DNA of 64,000 nucleotides from Actinopolyspora biskrensis (GTDB lineage: Bacteria; Actinomycetota; Actinomycetes; Mycobacteriales; Pseudonocardiaceae): contig NZ_JACBYW010000011.1 in assembly GCF_013408175.1 (NCBI RefSeq), forward strand, positions 22,076-86,075, read 5' to 3'. A program made the translations under genes and the position numbers. The notes beneath the pieces were generated by a model. It saw nothing but the letters and a program-made list of their open reading frames with translations, was not told where the DNA came from and did not search any database. Shown piece after piece: positions 8,577 to 16,058 of this stretch. Within the stretch, counting starts at the first letter, position 1, and every line of letters begins with the position of its first letter.

Positions 8577-8704
8577 CACTCCCCGTCCCGAGTTCGCGTC
8601 ACCTCCGTGCCCTACCCGTCACCGCGCGAGCGTCCTCCGGGAGCCCGGGCGGAGAGATCCGTCCGAGCGGAAAGCTCCGGCGGACTCGCTTGCGCCCACC
8701 CAGA

Positions 8705-8722
8705 AGTGAATGTACAGTCACT
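8705..8722. promoter_or_regulatory. TetR operator, copy 1 (autoregulatory)
   Basis: AGTGAATGTACAGTCACT is an 18-bp palindrome with a single mismatched pair and lies 4 bp before the TetR ATG. The same site with one change is found at 9360-9377. Confidence 0.75.
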
Positions 8723-8726
8723 CACC

Positions 8727-9290
8727 ATGAGGGCGGGTTCGAGGGCGACGGCCGGAGAGCGTCGGCGCGCGGTCATCCGCAGCGCGGTGACCGTGTTCGC
8801 TCGCCGTGGCTACGACACCAGCCCGGTCACCCGGGTCGCCGAGCACGCGGGCATCTCCTCGGCGTACGTCATGAAGCTCTTCCCGCGCAAGGTCGACCTG
8901 TTCGTCGCCGCGATCGAGGACTGCTACGACCGCATCGTGGGCACGCTCGAGGAGGCCGCCGACCAGGCGGAAAGCCCGGACAGCGCCGAGATCCTGGACC
9001 GCATGGGGGCGCGGTACGCCGAGCTGATCGCCGACCGCGACCTGCTGCTGCTCCAGGTGCAGGCACTGGCCTCGACCCAGACCCCGGAAGTGGCCTCGGC
9101 CGTGCGCGACGGCATCGGCAGGATCACCTCGCTGGCCGTTTCCAGGGCCGGAGCGGACGCGGCCCAGGCTCAGAACTTCCTCGCTCGCGGCCAGCTGTGC
9201 CACCTGCTGACCGCGATCGACGCGTTCGACACCGCCACCGACTGGGCGGCCGCGCTCACGGAGGGCTTCCGGCACAGTCCGTCTTCCTGA
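8727..9290 (+). CDS. TetR family transcriptional regulator
   Basis: 187 residues. The N-terminal helix-turn-helix is clear: RRRAVIRSAVTVFARRGYDTSPVTRVAEHAGISSAYVMKLFPRKVDLFVAAI. The C-terminal ligand domain is typical in length. The ATG at 8727 was chosen because residues before it are not TetR-like and the operator ends only 4 bp upstream, so the start lies directly behind the control site, possibly on a leaderless transcript. An identical operator precedes the next gene, which makes that gene the likely target. The ligand is unknown. Confidence 0.93.
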   Translation: MRAGSRATAGERRRAVIRSAVTVFARRGYDTSPVTRVAEHAGISSAYVMKLFPRKVDLFVAAIEDCYDRIVGTLEEAADQAESPDSAEILDRMGARYAELIADRDLLLLQVQALASTQTPEVASAVRDGIGRITSLAVSRAGADAAQAQNFLARGQLCHLLTAIDAFDTATDWAAALTEGFRHSPSS

Positions 9291-9359
9291 CTCGCGCGAC
9301 GGTTCCACGCCCAGTCGAAGGGCTCCGAGAGAACGGGCACCGCTTGTCCTGCCCTCAAA

Positions 9360-9377
9360 AGTGAATGAACAGTCACT
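9360..9377. promoter_or_regulatory. TetR operator, copy 2 (epimerase gene)
   Basis: AGTGAATGAACAGTCACT matches the site in front of the TetR gene at 17 of 18 positions and lies 21 bp before the epimerase ATG. Confidence 0.75.
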
Positions 9378-9398
9378 CACGAAATTGAAGGAGTACTG

Positions 9399-10373
9399 AT
9401 GACCACGACCACCGGTGAAACGCACGTCGTGCTCGGCGCAGGTCCGGCGGGAAAGACCATCGTGGACGAACTGCTCGCACGCGGGCTCCGGGTGCGCCAC
9501 GTCAGCCGCAGTCCGCTCGAGGAGGCCCCCGCCGGGGTCGAGACGGTGCGTGCCGACATCTCCTCCGCCGACCGGGCCGTCTCCGCGACCGCGGGTGCCG
9601 CGGCGATCTACCACGCCGTCAACGTGCCGTACCACCTACAGGTCGAGCAGCTGCCGGAGATCGGCCGAGCGGTGCTCGCCGCCGCGGGCCGGAGCGGCGC
9701 CCGGCTCGTGGTGCTCGACACGCTCTACCCGTACGGCGAGGCGGACGGCACGGCCATCACCGAGCACACCCCCTGGGCGGCGACGAGCCGCAAGGGACGG
9801 ATGCGCGCCGCGCTGGACCAGTCCTACCTGGACGCGCATCACGCCGGACACGCCAACGTCGTGCTGGGCCGTGCGGCCGACTTCTACGGTCCTCGCGTGC
9901 TGAACTCCACCCTCGGCGGGGCGTTCTTCCCCGCCGTGCTGACCGGGGAGCCCGCGCTCGGGCTCGGCGACATCACGCTGCCGCACAGCTACTCCTACCT
10001 GCCGGACGTCGCCCGTGGTCTCGTCGACCTCGGCACCACCACCGACGAGGCCGCCACCGGCCGGGTGTGGCACCTGCCCACCGTGCCCGCGGTCAGCACC
10101 GAACACCTCCACGATCTCGTCGAGCGGATCACCGGAAGCGAGATCACCGCACGAGTACTCGACCGGCCCACCGCCGCGGGCCCGTTCGACGAGCGGTTCA
10201 TGAACGAGTACGCCGAGCTCTTCTACCAGCACCTCGTCCCGCAGAACATGGTCTCGGCACCGTTCGAGCGGCACTTCGACCGGCGTCCCACCCCACTCGT
10301 GGACGGGCTGCGGGCCACCCTCGACTGGTATCGCGACTTCCTGGCCGCCCAGTCGGCCGCGGAAAGCGCCTGA
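9399..10373 (+). CDS. NAD(P)-dependent epimerase/dehydratase family protein
   Basis: 324 residues starting TTTTGETHVVLGAGPAGKTIVDELLARG, a Rossmann nucleotide-binding motif (GAGPAGK), followed by VSRSPLEEAPAGVETVRADIS and LVVLDTLYPYGEADGTAITE as in extended/atypical short-chain dehydrogenases. A Tyr-x3-Lys active site is not obvious, so this may be an atypical NmrA/epimerase-like oxidoreductase. AAGGAG stands 7 bp before the ATG. The gene lies 108 bp after its presumed TetR regulator and carries the same operator, so it is probably induced by a small molecule. Confidence 0.85.
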   Translation: MTTTTGETHVVLGAGPAGKTIVDELLARGLRVRHVSRSPLEEAPAGVETVRADISSADRAVSATAGAAAIYHAVNVPYHLQVEQLPEIGRAVLAAAGRSGARLVVLDTLYPYGEADGTAITEHTPWAATSRKGRMRAALDQSYLDAHHAGHANVVLGRAADFYGPRVLNSTLGGAFFPAVLTGEPALGLGDITLPHSYSYLPDVARGLVDLGTTTDEAATGRVWHLPTVPAVSTEHLHDLVERITGSEITARVLDRPTAAGPFDERFMNEYAELFYQHLVPQNMVSAPFERHFDRRPTPLVDGLRATLDWYRDFLAAQSAAESA

Positions 10374-10478
10374 GCGGAAAAGAGCTCGGATCACGCCGAG
10401 ACGCGAGCGCGGTGAGCACGCCCGTCACGAACGTGGGCCTCACCGCACCGTGCCCGGCCCCGTCTCCGGCGAGGTCGG

Positions 10479-10712
10479 TCAGTGCGGAGCGTTCCGGGTC
10501 AGCCCGCGCCGCCGGAGTCGGGGGGCGCGCCGCTTCACTCCGGCCAGGAACCTCTCCCACTCCGCGGCTCCCACCCGCAGTGCCGGCCCCTCCGGGGCCT
10601 TGGAATCCCGCACCGCCGCGGTGGCGGCACCCAACGCCACCTCGGCGCGATCCGAACCATTGCTGCTGTGACTCGACTTCCGCCACTCCGAACGGTGATC
10701 GGCGGTGGCCAC
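10479..10712 (-). CDS. DUF397 domain protein
   Basis: A 77-residue protein with the DUF397 pattern: WRKSSHSSNGSDRAEVALG, then AAVRDSKAPEGPALRVGAAEWERFLAGVK. DUF397 proteins are small partners of XRE-family regulators carrying a DUF5753 domain and are very common in streptomycetes and Pseudonocardiales. Here the upstream DUF5753 regulator is broken, which leaves this small protein apparently intact but orphaned. A GTG start at 10712 was used. It carries a basic tail (KRRAPRLRRRGL). Confidence 0.85.
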   Translation of the reverse strand: MATADHRSEWRKSSHSSNGSDRAEVALGAATAAVRDSKAPEGPALRVGAAEWERFLAGVKRRAPRLRRRGLTRNAPH

Positions 10713-10734
10713 ACTTGCTGCGCCTCTCCACTTG

Positions 10735-11085
10735 GACCGGAGCCTCCGCGCGAGCCCTGATCACTCCGAGCGATTCCTCCTGTGAATGCGCGATAGAGCG
10801 CAGTGCTTCGGCGTTTCGGGTGTAACCGGTCACCTGGTCCTGATCCCGGACATGGATCGCCCCGTCCGGGACCTCCACATATCCGATCGACTGAGCCGCG
10901 TCGAAATCCAGCACGGTGAACCGTCCCTCCAAACCGTCGCGTCTACCAACGCTCGTGGGAGAACCAGCACCTCGACATTGGACCAGCACGCCAGTTCGAG
11001 TAGATGTTCGAACCGTGCCCGCATGATTTCGGTACTCCCGGTCGGCCGATCCCGGAGAAACACGTCTGATGTGGGCTCAGGGCCC
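10735..11085 (-). pseudogene. Remnant of an XRE/DUF5753 transcriptional regulator
   Basis: Two reading frames together give the C-terminal half of a DUF5753 regulator. One frame has SEPTSDVFLRDRPTGSTEIMRARFEHLLELA and NVEVLVLPRALVDA; it then shifts, near 10935-10960, to a frame with DGLEGRFTVLDFDAAQSIGYVE and VTGYTRNAEALRSIAHSQEES. The helix-turn-helix and the first part of the family, roughly 180 residues, are missing; pcaR occupies the adjacent DNA. The 3' end is also unclear, since the second frame has no stop before the DUF397 gene. So the gene is truncated and frameshifted, and one more shift may exist near its end. Confidence 0.8.
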
Positions 11086-11126
11086 GTGATCGGACTTCGC
11101 CCGGGGCCGGTTGCCGGCCGCGAGCC

Positions 11127-11927
11127 TCACCGCGCGCTGCTCCCGGCCTGCGGGGCCACCCGCAGATCGGCCTCGATCCTGGCCGCCGTCTCCAACAGCG
11201 GCGGAAGGAGCTCCTCGCGCGCCTGCTCGGGGCCGGTCCTGCTGGCGTGCGAGGAAACGTTCACGGCAGCCACCACCCGGTCGGAGCGGTCCCGGATGGG
11301 GGCGGCCACCGAACGCAGTCCCGCCTCCAGTTCCTGGTCGACGATCGCCCACCCCTGGGACCGGATGCGCTCCAGTTCACGGCGCAGCTCCCCCGCGCTG
11401 GTCACGGTCTGGGGGGCCAACGGCTCCGGGCGAACACGGTCCAGGTACTCCGCCAGCTCCGCCTCGTCGAGGCTCGCCAACAGCACCCGTCCCATCGAAG
11501 TGGCATAGGCCGGGAAGCGGGTGCCGATGTTGATGGCCACGGTCATGATCCGCGAAGTCGGCACCCGCCCCACGTAGACGATCTCGTCCCCGTCGAGCAC
11601 CGACACCGACACCGACTCGTGCACCTGGGCGGTCAACCGCTCCAGATGTGGCTGGGCGATCTCCGGCAGGGACAGGCTGGACAGGTAGGAGAAACCGAGT
11701 TCGAGCACCCTGGGGGTCAGGGCGAACAGCCGACCGTCGGTCCAGACGTAGCCGAGCTGCACGAGGGTGTGCAGAAAACGACGGGTGGAGGCGCGGGAGA
11801 GACCGGTGGTGCGGGCGACCTCGCTGAGGGTCATCTCCGGACGCGTCTCGTCGAAGGCTCGGATCACCATGAGTCCACGAGCCAAGGACTGCACCGGCCC
11901 CACCCCGGAATCGGCCTCCGGCTCCAT
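11127..11927 (-). CDS. pcaR: IclR family regulator of the pca operon (PcaR-like)
   Basis: 266 residues. An N-terminal winged helix (VQSLARGLMVIRAFDETRPEMTLSEVARTTGLSRASTRRFLHTLVQLGYV) is followed by the IclR effector domain (VSVSVLDGDEIVYVGRV, FPAYATSMGRVLLA, GWAIVDQELEAGLRSVAAPI). It is most like PcaR/PobR, which respond to protocatechuate-pathway acids. It lies 21 bp after pcaL on the same strand, so it is the last gene of the pca operon and would be coexpressed. The ATG at 11927 sits 7 bp behind AGGGGG; a GTG one codon upstream is the alternative. It probably acts near the pcaI promoter. Confidence 0.9.
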   Translation of the reverse strand: MEPEADSGVGPVQSLARGLMVIRAFDETRPEMTLSEVARTTGLSRASTRRFLHTLVQLGYVWTDGRLFALTPRVLELGFSYLSSLSLPEIAQPHLERLTAQVHESVSVSVLDGDEIVYVGRVPTSRIMTVAINIGTRFPAYATSMGRVLLASLDEAELAEYLDRVRPEPLAPQTVTSAGELRRELERIRSQGWAIVDQELEAGLRSVAAPIRDRSDRVVAAVNVSSHASRTGPEQAREELLPPLLETAARIEADLRVAPQAGSSAR

Positions 11928-11948
11928 CACGCCACCCCCTCGTGGATC

Positions 11949-13145
11949 TCAAGCACCGCTCTGCTCGTCCTCTTCGGACAGTATCCGGTCGGCGAGCGCG
12001 AAGGCACTGTTGGCCTTGGGCACACCGGCGTAGACGGCCACGTGCATCAGCACCTGCCTGATGGTCTCCACGGCCACGCCGTTGCGCCGAGCCGCTCGAA
12101 CGTGCATCGCGAGCTCGTCGTGATTACCGGTCGCCGCCAGGATCGCGAGGGTGACGCAGCTGCGGGTCGGCCGGTCCATCTCCTCCGAGGCCCAGAGCTC
12201 GCCCCAAGCGTAACGGGTGATGAAGTCCTGGAAGGGCGCGGTGAACTCCGTGGTCCGCTCGTTGGTCCGATCGACGTGGGCGTCGCCGAGCACCTGCCTG
12301 CGAACGGCCGTTCCGGTGCCGGTCCTGCCCGGGGCCGACCCGTCACCGGCGGCTTCCTCGGCACCGAGGGACATGCGCTGTTCCTCACCCGCGAAATGCT
12401 CGCCCAGCAGACGATCGACCTGCTCGGGCCGCTCCACATTGGCCAGGTGCGCGGCGTTTTCCAGCACCTCCAGGCGCGCACCGGCGACACTCCCGGCGAT
12501 GCGCTCGGCGTGCTCGGGCGGTGTCGCCCGGTCATCATACCCCGCCACCACGAGCGTGGGAGCGGTGATCCCGGCCAGCCGCTCGTCCAGCTCCATCGTC
12601 GCGATGGCTTCGCAGCACCCCGCGTAGCCCTCGTCGTCGGTGGCCGCGATCATGGCGCCGTACTTGGCGGACACGTCCCGCCTGGAAGCCAACTCGGGCG
12701 TGAACCAGCGTTCCAGAGTGGACCGCACCATCGCCGAGGTGCCGTTCGTCCGCACGAACTCGGCACGCTCCCGCCAACCGGACGCGGGCCCGAGGGCCGC
12801 GGAGGTGCACAGCAGGGCGAGCCGGTCGATCCGTTCCGGCGCGTTGCACGCCAACCACATGCCGGTCATCCCCCCGAGCGAGACACCGGCGAAGTGAGCT
12901 CTTCCGATCTCGAGGTGATCCAGCAGATCGAGCACGTCACGCCCGAGCAGCTCCAGGTCGTAGGGACCGGACGTGGCCGGGGTCTTTCCGTGACCACGCT
13001 GGTCGTAACGCAGCACCCGGAACCGCGCGGACAGGGCGGGCAGCTGCGCGTCCCACATCGTCCGGTCCGTGCCCAGCGAGTTGGACAGCACCAACACCGG
13101 GGCATGCGGCGGACCGGTCAGTTCATAGTCCGGAATCACCGGCAC
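11949..13145 (-). CDS. pcaL: Fused beta-ketoadipate enol-lactone hydrolase / 4-carboxymuconolactone decarboxylase
   Basis: 398 residues with two enzymes in one chain. Residues 1 to about 265 are an alpha/beta hydrolase (LSNSLGTDRTMWDAQLPAL, YDQRGHGKTPA, nucleophile elbow GVSLGG, AAHLANVERP), i.e. PcaD. After a Gly/Ala-rich linker, residues from about 285 on are a carboxymuconolactone decarboxylase (DFITRYAWGELWA, MDRPTRSCVTLAILAATGNHDELAMHVRAA), i.e. PcaC. It therefore catalyses two successive steps from gamma-carboxymuconolactone to beta-ketoadipate. The GTG at 13145 lies 4 bp after AAGGAG and inside the end of pcaB, overlapping it by 23 bp. Fused pcaL genes are typical of Actinobacteria. 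Confidence 0.95.
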   Translation of the reverse strand: MPVIPDYELTGPPHAPVLVLSNSLGTDRTMWDAQLPALSARFRVLRYDQRGHGKTPATSGPYDLELLGRDVLDLLDHLEIGRAHFAGVSLGGMTGMWLACNAPERIDRLALLCTSAALGPASGWRERAEFVRTNGTSAMVRSTLERWFTPELASRRDVSAKYGAMIAATDDEGYAGCCEAIATMELDERLAGITAPTLVVAGYDDRATPPEHAERIAGSVAGARLEVLENAAHLANVERPEQVDRLLGEHFAGEEQRMSLGAEEAAGDGSAPGRTGTGTAVRRQVLGDAHVDRTNERTTEFTAPFQDFITRYAWGELWASEEMDRPTRSCVTLAILAATGNHDELAMHVRAARRNGVAVETIRQVLMHVAVYAGVPKANSAFALADRILSEEDEQSGA

Positions 13146-14469
13146 TCGTCTCCTTCCAACGCGCGTACGCCTCCAGCGCACGGTCGACGAACTCCCCGGA
13201 GGAGCCCAGATAGCCCTCCGGGTCGGTCACCTCCAGCACGGCCTCCTCGGACAGCACCGAACGCACCGTCGGATCGTCGAGCAGCTCCGCACGCAGCCCG
13301 CCCTCGTCGTCCCCGATCCTGCTCACCAGCCCGGTGACCAGTTCCTTGGCCCGCCGCGCACCGAGCTCCGGCGCGAGGACCGCGGAGACGCGCTCGGCGA
13401 GCAACGCCCCCTTGGTGACGTCCAGGTTGGTGCGCATGGCCGTGGTGCTCACCCGCAGATCGACCAGCATCTCCCTGGTCAGCGAAGCCGCGGACCCCGT
13501 GAGCCGCAGCAGCTCCGTGAACGGTTCCCACTCGGCCTGCCAGTTCCCCGCACCCCGCTCGTGCTCCTGGGGCATGGCCGAGAGCAACGTGGCGACCAGG
13601 CCGGGAACCCGCCGCGCCACGGCCGTCACGCGAACGGCACGGACCGGATTCCGCTTGTGCGGCATCGCCGAGGAACCACCGGAACGCCCTTCGGAGAGCT
13701 CACCCAACTCGGTCTGGGCACCCAGCTTGACGTCCAGCGCGATCTTTCCGAGCGTCCCGGCCACGGTGCCCAGGGCGGAGGCCAGTTCCCCCGTCCTCGT
13801 ACGTTCGGTGTGCCAGGGAAGCACCGGCTCGGCCAGCCCCAGGCGTTCGGCCAGCGCGGCCGCGACCGGGACTCCGTCCGTCCCCAGCGTGGCCAGCGTT
13901 CCCACCGGGCCCCCGAACTGGACCGCGAGCCGTTCCCGCCGCAACCGCGACACCGACTCGGTCGCGTCGACCACCCCGCCGAGCCAGCTCGCGGTCTTCC
14001 TCCCGAAAGTGGTCGGCAGCGCCTGCTGCAACAGGCTCCGGCCCGTCATCACGGTGTCCCGGTGCTCCCGCGTGAGTCGCGCGCACTCGTCGGCCACACC
14101 GTGCAGCTCCTCCAGCAGCAGGTCCAGGGCCGCACGAGCCACCAGCATGGCGGCGGTGTCCACGACGTCCTGGCTCGTGGCCCCCCGGTGCACCCAACCG
14201 GACACGTCCTCCGGCACCCGTTCGGTCAGATCGCCGACCAGGGGAATGACCGGTGTCGCCGAGGCGGCCGCGCGTTCGGCGATCGAGTCGGCGTCGAACC
14301 CGTCCACCACGCACTCGCGGGCGATCCGCTCGGCGACTTCCGGGTCGAGCACTCCGACGTCGGCCTGTGCGCGGGCCAGCGCGGCCTCGAAGTCGAGCAT
14401 GGCGGCCAGCCACGCGCGGCGGTCGGTGCACGCGGCGAAGCGTTCGGTGACGAACGTTGGGGTGAACAA
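13123..14469 (-). CDS. pcaB: 3-carboxy-cis,cis-muconate cycloisomerase
   Basis: 448 residues of the fumarase/aspartase superfamily. The signature SSAMPHKRNPVRA is present, preceded by the conserved HRGATSQDVVDTA and TVMTGRSLLQQALPTTFG. It converts 3-carboxymuconate, the product of PcaHG, to gamma-carboxymuconolactone, the substrate of PcaL encoded next. No ATG or GTG precedes the conserved N-terminus FTPTFVTERFA, so TTG at 14469 is the start, with GAGG about 11 bp upstream; initiation may be weak. A 127-bp gap separates it from pcaG. Confidence 0.93.
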   Translation of the reverse strand: MFTPTFVTERFAACTDRRAWLAAMLDFEAALARAQADVGVLDPEVAERIARECVVDGFDADSIAERAAASATPVIPLVGDLTERVPEDVSGWVHRGATSQDVVDTAAMLVARAALDLLLEELHGVADECARLTREHRDTVMTGRSLLQQALPTTFGRKTASWLGGVVDATESVSRLRRERLAVQFGGPVGTLATLGTDGVPVAAALAERLGLAEPVLPWHTERTRTGELASALGTVAGTLGKIALDVKLGAQTELGELSEGRSGGSSAMPHKRNPVRAVRVTAVARRVPGLVATLLSAMPQEHERGAGNWQAEWEPFTELLRLTGSAASLTREMLVDLRVSTTAMRTNLDVTKGALLAERVSAVLAPELGARRAKELVTGLVSRIGDDEGGLRAELLDDPTVRSVLSEEAVLEVTDPEGYLGSSGEFVDRALEAYARWKETSAGDSGL

Positions 14470-14552
14470 GCCGTGCCCGTCCTCACTGATGTTCGCTGTT
14501 CGGGTCGTCGTGGGTCCGCCGGAGCGGAACCTCCGCTGCCGCTGAGCCGGTG

Positions 14553-14568
14553 CCCCGAGCCATCGGGG
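14553..14568 (-). other. Short hairpin in the pcaG-pcaB gap
   Basis: CCCCGA and TCGGGG form a 6-bp stem with a 4-nt loop in the 127-bp gap, which otherwise has no gene. No T-run follows, so it is more likely an RNA stability or processing element than a terminator. Confidence 0.35.
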
Positions 14569-14596
14569 AGCGACCGACTCGACCGGAAGACACCGG

Positions 14597-15172
14597 TCAT
14601 ACCGCGAAGAAGACGGTCTCGCCGGTTCCCTGCAACCTGATGTCGAAGCGGAAGGCCCCGTCCTCGACGCCCGCGATCAGGGTGCCGCGACGTTGTTGGT
14701 CCACCGTGGACAGCACGGGGTCGGCGGCGTTGGCCTCTTCCTCGTCCGGGAAGTAGATCCTGGTCACCACCCGGTCGAGCAAGCCGCGGGCCAGCACGGT
14801 CACGTCGATGTGCGGGGCCTCCCACTCCCCCTCCGGGGTGGGAAGCGCACCGGGCCGGACCGTGCGGAACCAGAACTCCCCGTCCGATCCGGTGGCGCAC
14901 CGCCCGAAACCGCGCGCGGAGGTGCTCGAACCGCGCGGGTCGTCCGGGTGGGCGAAACGACCGTGCTCGTCGGCCTGCCACATCTCGACCAGACCGTCCG
15001 GAACCGGTTCACCGGCGCCGTCGAGCAGGCGCCCCCGCAGCAGGAAGGCGTCCTCCGTGTCCGGGCCGACGACTTCGGGACCGTCCGGCCACGGCAAACC
15101 ACCCGGCAGCGCGAAGAAGGGCCCCACCGTCTGGGACGGCGTGGTCGCGGGACCGCCGTGCTCAGTCGTCAT
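14597..15172 (-). CDS. pcaG: Protocatechuate 3,4-dioxygenase alpha subunit
   Basis: 191 residues with SQTVGPFFALPGGLPWPDG and VEMWQADEHGRFAHPDDPRG, WFRTVRPGALPTPEGEWEAPHIDVTVLARGLLDRVVTRIYFPDE. This is the alpha chain; it lacks the iron ligands found in PcaH. Together with PcaH it forms the iron(III) intradiol dioxygenase that opens protocatechuate to 3-carboxymuconate. The ATG lies within the last codons of pcaH (11-bp overlap), and its ribosome-binding site is inside the pcaH tail, so the two subunits are translated together. Confidence 0.95.
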   Translation of the reverse strand: MTTEHGGPATTPSQTVGPFFALPGGLPWPDGPEVVGPDTEDAFLLRGRLLDGAGEPVPDGLVEMWQADEHGRFAHPDDPRGSSTSARGFGRCATGSDGEFWFRTVRPGALPTPEGEWEAPHIDVTVLARGLLDRVVTRIYFPDEEEANAADPVLSTVDQQRRGTLIAGVEDGAFRFDIRLQGTGETVFFAV

Positions 15173-15917
15173 CGTCGTCCTCCTCGTTCTCGAACGGGGT
15201 CGCCCTGCTACCGCGCAGCACGATGTCGAAGTGGTACGACAGCGCCCATTCCGGGATCGTGCTGTCCAGATCGAACTCGCAGATCATCCGCTCGCGCGCC
15301 TTCGGGTCGCGCACCGAGTTGAAGATCGGGTCCTGATGGAACAACGGATCCCCGGGAAAATACATCTGGGTGATCAGCCGCTGCGTGAAGGCGCGCCCGA
15401 ACAGCGAGAAATGAATGTGCGCCGGGCGCCAGGCGTTGTCGTGGTTCCGCCACGGGTAGGCACCGGGCTTGATCGTGACGAACCGGTAGCGACCGTGCTC
15501 ATCGGTCATGCAACGCCCGACACCGGAGAAGTTCGGATCCAACGGGGCCGGGTGCCGGTCGCCCGCGTGCCGGTACCGGCCCGCGGCGTTGGCCTGCCAG
15601 GCCTCGACCAGCGTGTCCGGCACGGGTTTGCCGTCCGAGTCGAGCACCCGCCCACTGACAACTATCCGCTCGCCCAGCGGCTCGCCTTCGTGCTGGATCG
15701 TCAGGTCGTGGTCGGTTTCGGACACCCGCTCGTGGCCGAGCACCGGTCCGGTGACCTCGGTGAGGTTCTGCGGTAAACGTTGAAGCGGTTCACTCGGGTG
15801 ACGCAGCGACGTGGACCTGTACTCGGGGGTGTCCAGCGCCGGATGGCTGGAGTCATCACGCGCGTAGCTGGGCAGGAGCAGCCGGTCGGCCTGCCCCTCG
15901 ATCGAGTCAGTGGACAT
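15162..15917 (-). CDS. pcaH: Protocatechuate 3,4-dioxygenase beta subunit
   Basis: 251 residues carrying the iron-binding region: VEAWQANAAGRYRHAGDRH, then the ligand cluster AYPWRNHDNAWRPAHIHFS with Tyr and the two His ligands. This is the catalytic chain. The ATG at 15917 has GGAG 5 bp upstream and is preferred to a GTG two codons earlier. The protein ends in an acidic run (ENEEDDDDD) that is unusual for PcaH; the DNA for this tail doubles as the Shine-Dalgarno and start of pcaG. A 141-bp gap separates it from pcaF. Confidence 0.96.
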   Translation of the reverse strand: MSTDSIEGQADRLLLPSYARDDSSHPALDTPEYRSTSLRHPSEPLQRLPQNLTEVTGPVLGHERVSETDHDLTIQHEGEPLGERIVVSGRVLDSDGKPVPDTLVEAWQANAAGRYRHAGDRHPAPLDPNFSGVGRCMTDEHGRYRFVTIKPGAYPWRNHDNAWRPAHIHFSLFGRAFTQRLITQMYFPGDPLFHQDPIFNSVRDPKARERMICEFDLDSTIPEWALSYHFDIVLRGSRATPFENEEDDDDD

Positions 15918-15999
15918 GCTCACTCCCGACGTCTATAGGGTTTTCCCGTTCCTCGTTGAGGTTTTCCGCTCGGGTTGCCGGTTGGGCCGGGGGTTTCCT

Positions 16000-16020
16000 T
16001 CCGGCGCTCCCAGCGCCGGA
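16000..16020 (-). other. Hairpin between pcaF and pcaH
   Basis: TCCGGCGCT and AGCGCCGGA form a perfect 9-bp stem with a CCC loop, about 40 bp after the pcaF stop. There is no T-run. It may reduce read-through or protect the pcaF mRNA; a TATAGA sequence further downstream might be a -10 of an internal promoter for pcaH. Confidence 0.45.
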
Positions 16021-16058
16021 ACTTCCGCCCCGGCCGTCAACACGACAGAGAGCACCGG

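Noticed and set aside
10198..10989. Minus-strand frame of 263 codons spanning the DUF397 gene
   Set aside because: Only its first part matches a DUF5753 end; the remainder is an out-of-frame read-through of the DUF397 gene. Counted as part of the pseudogene.
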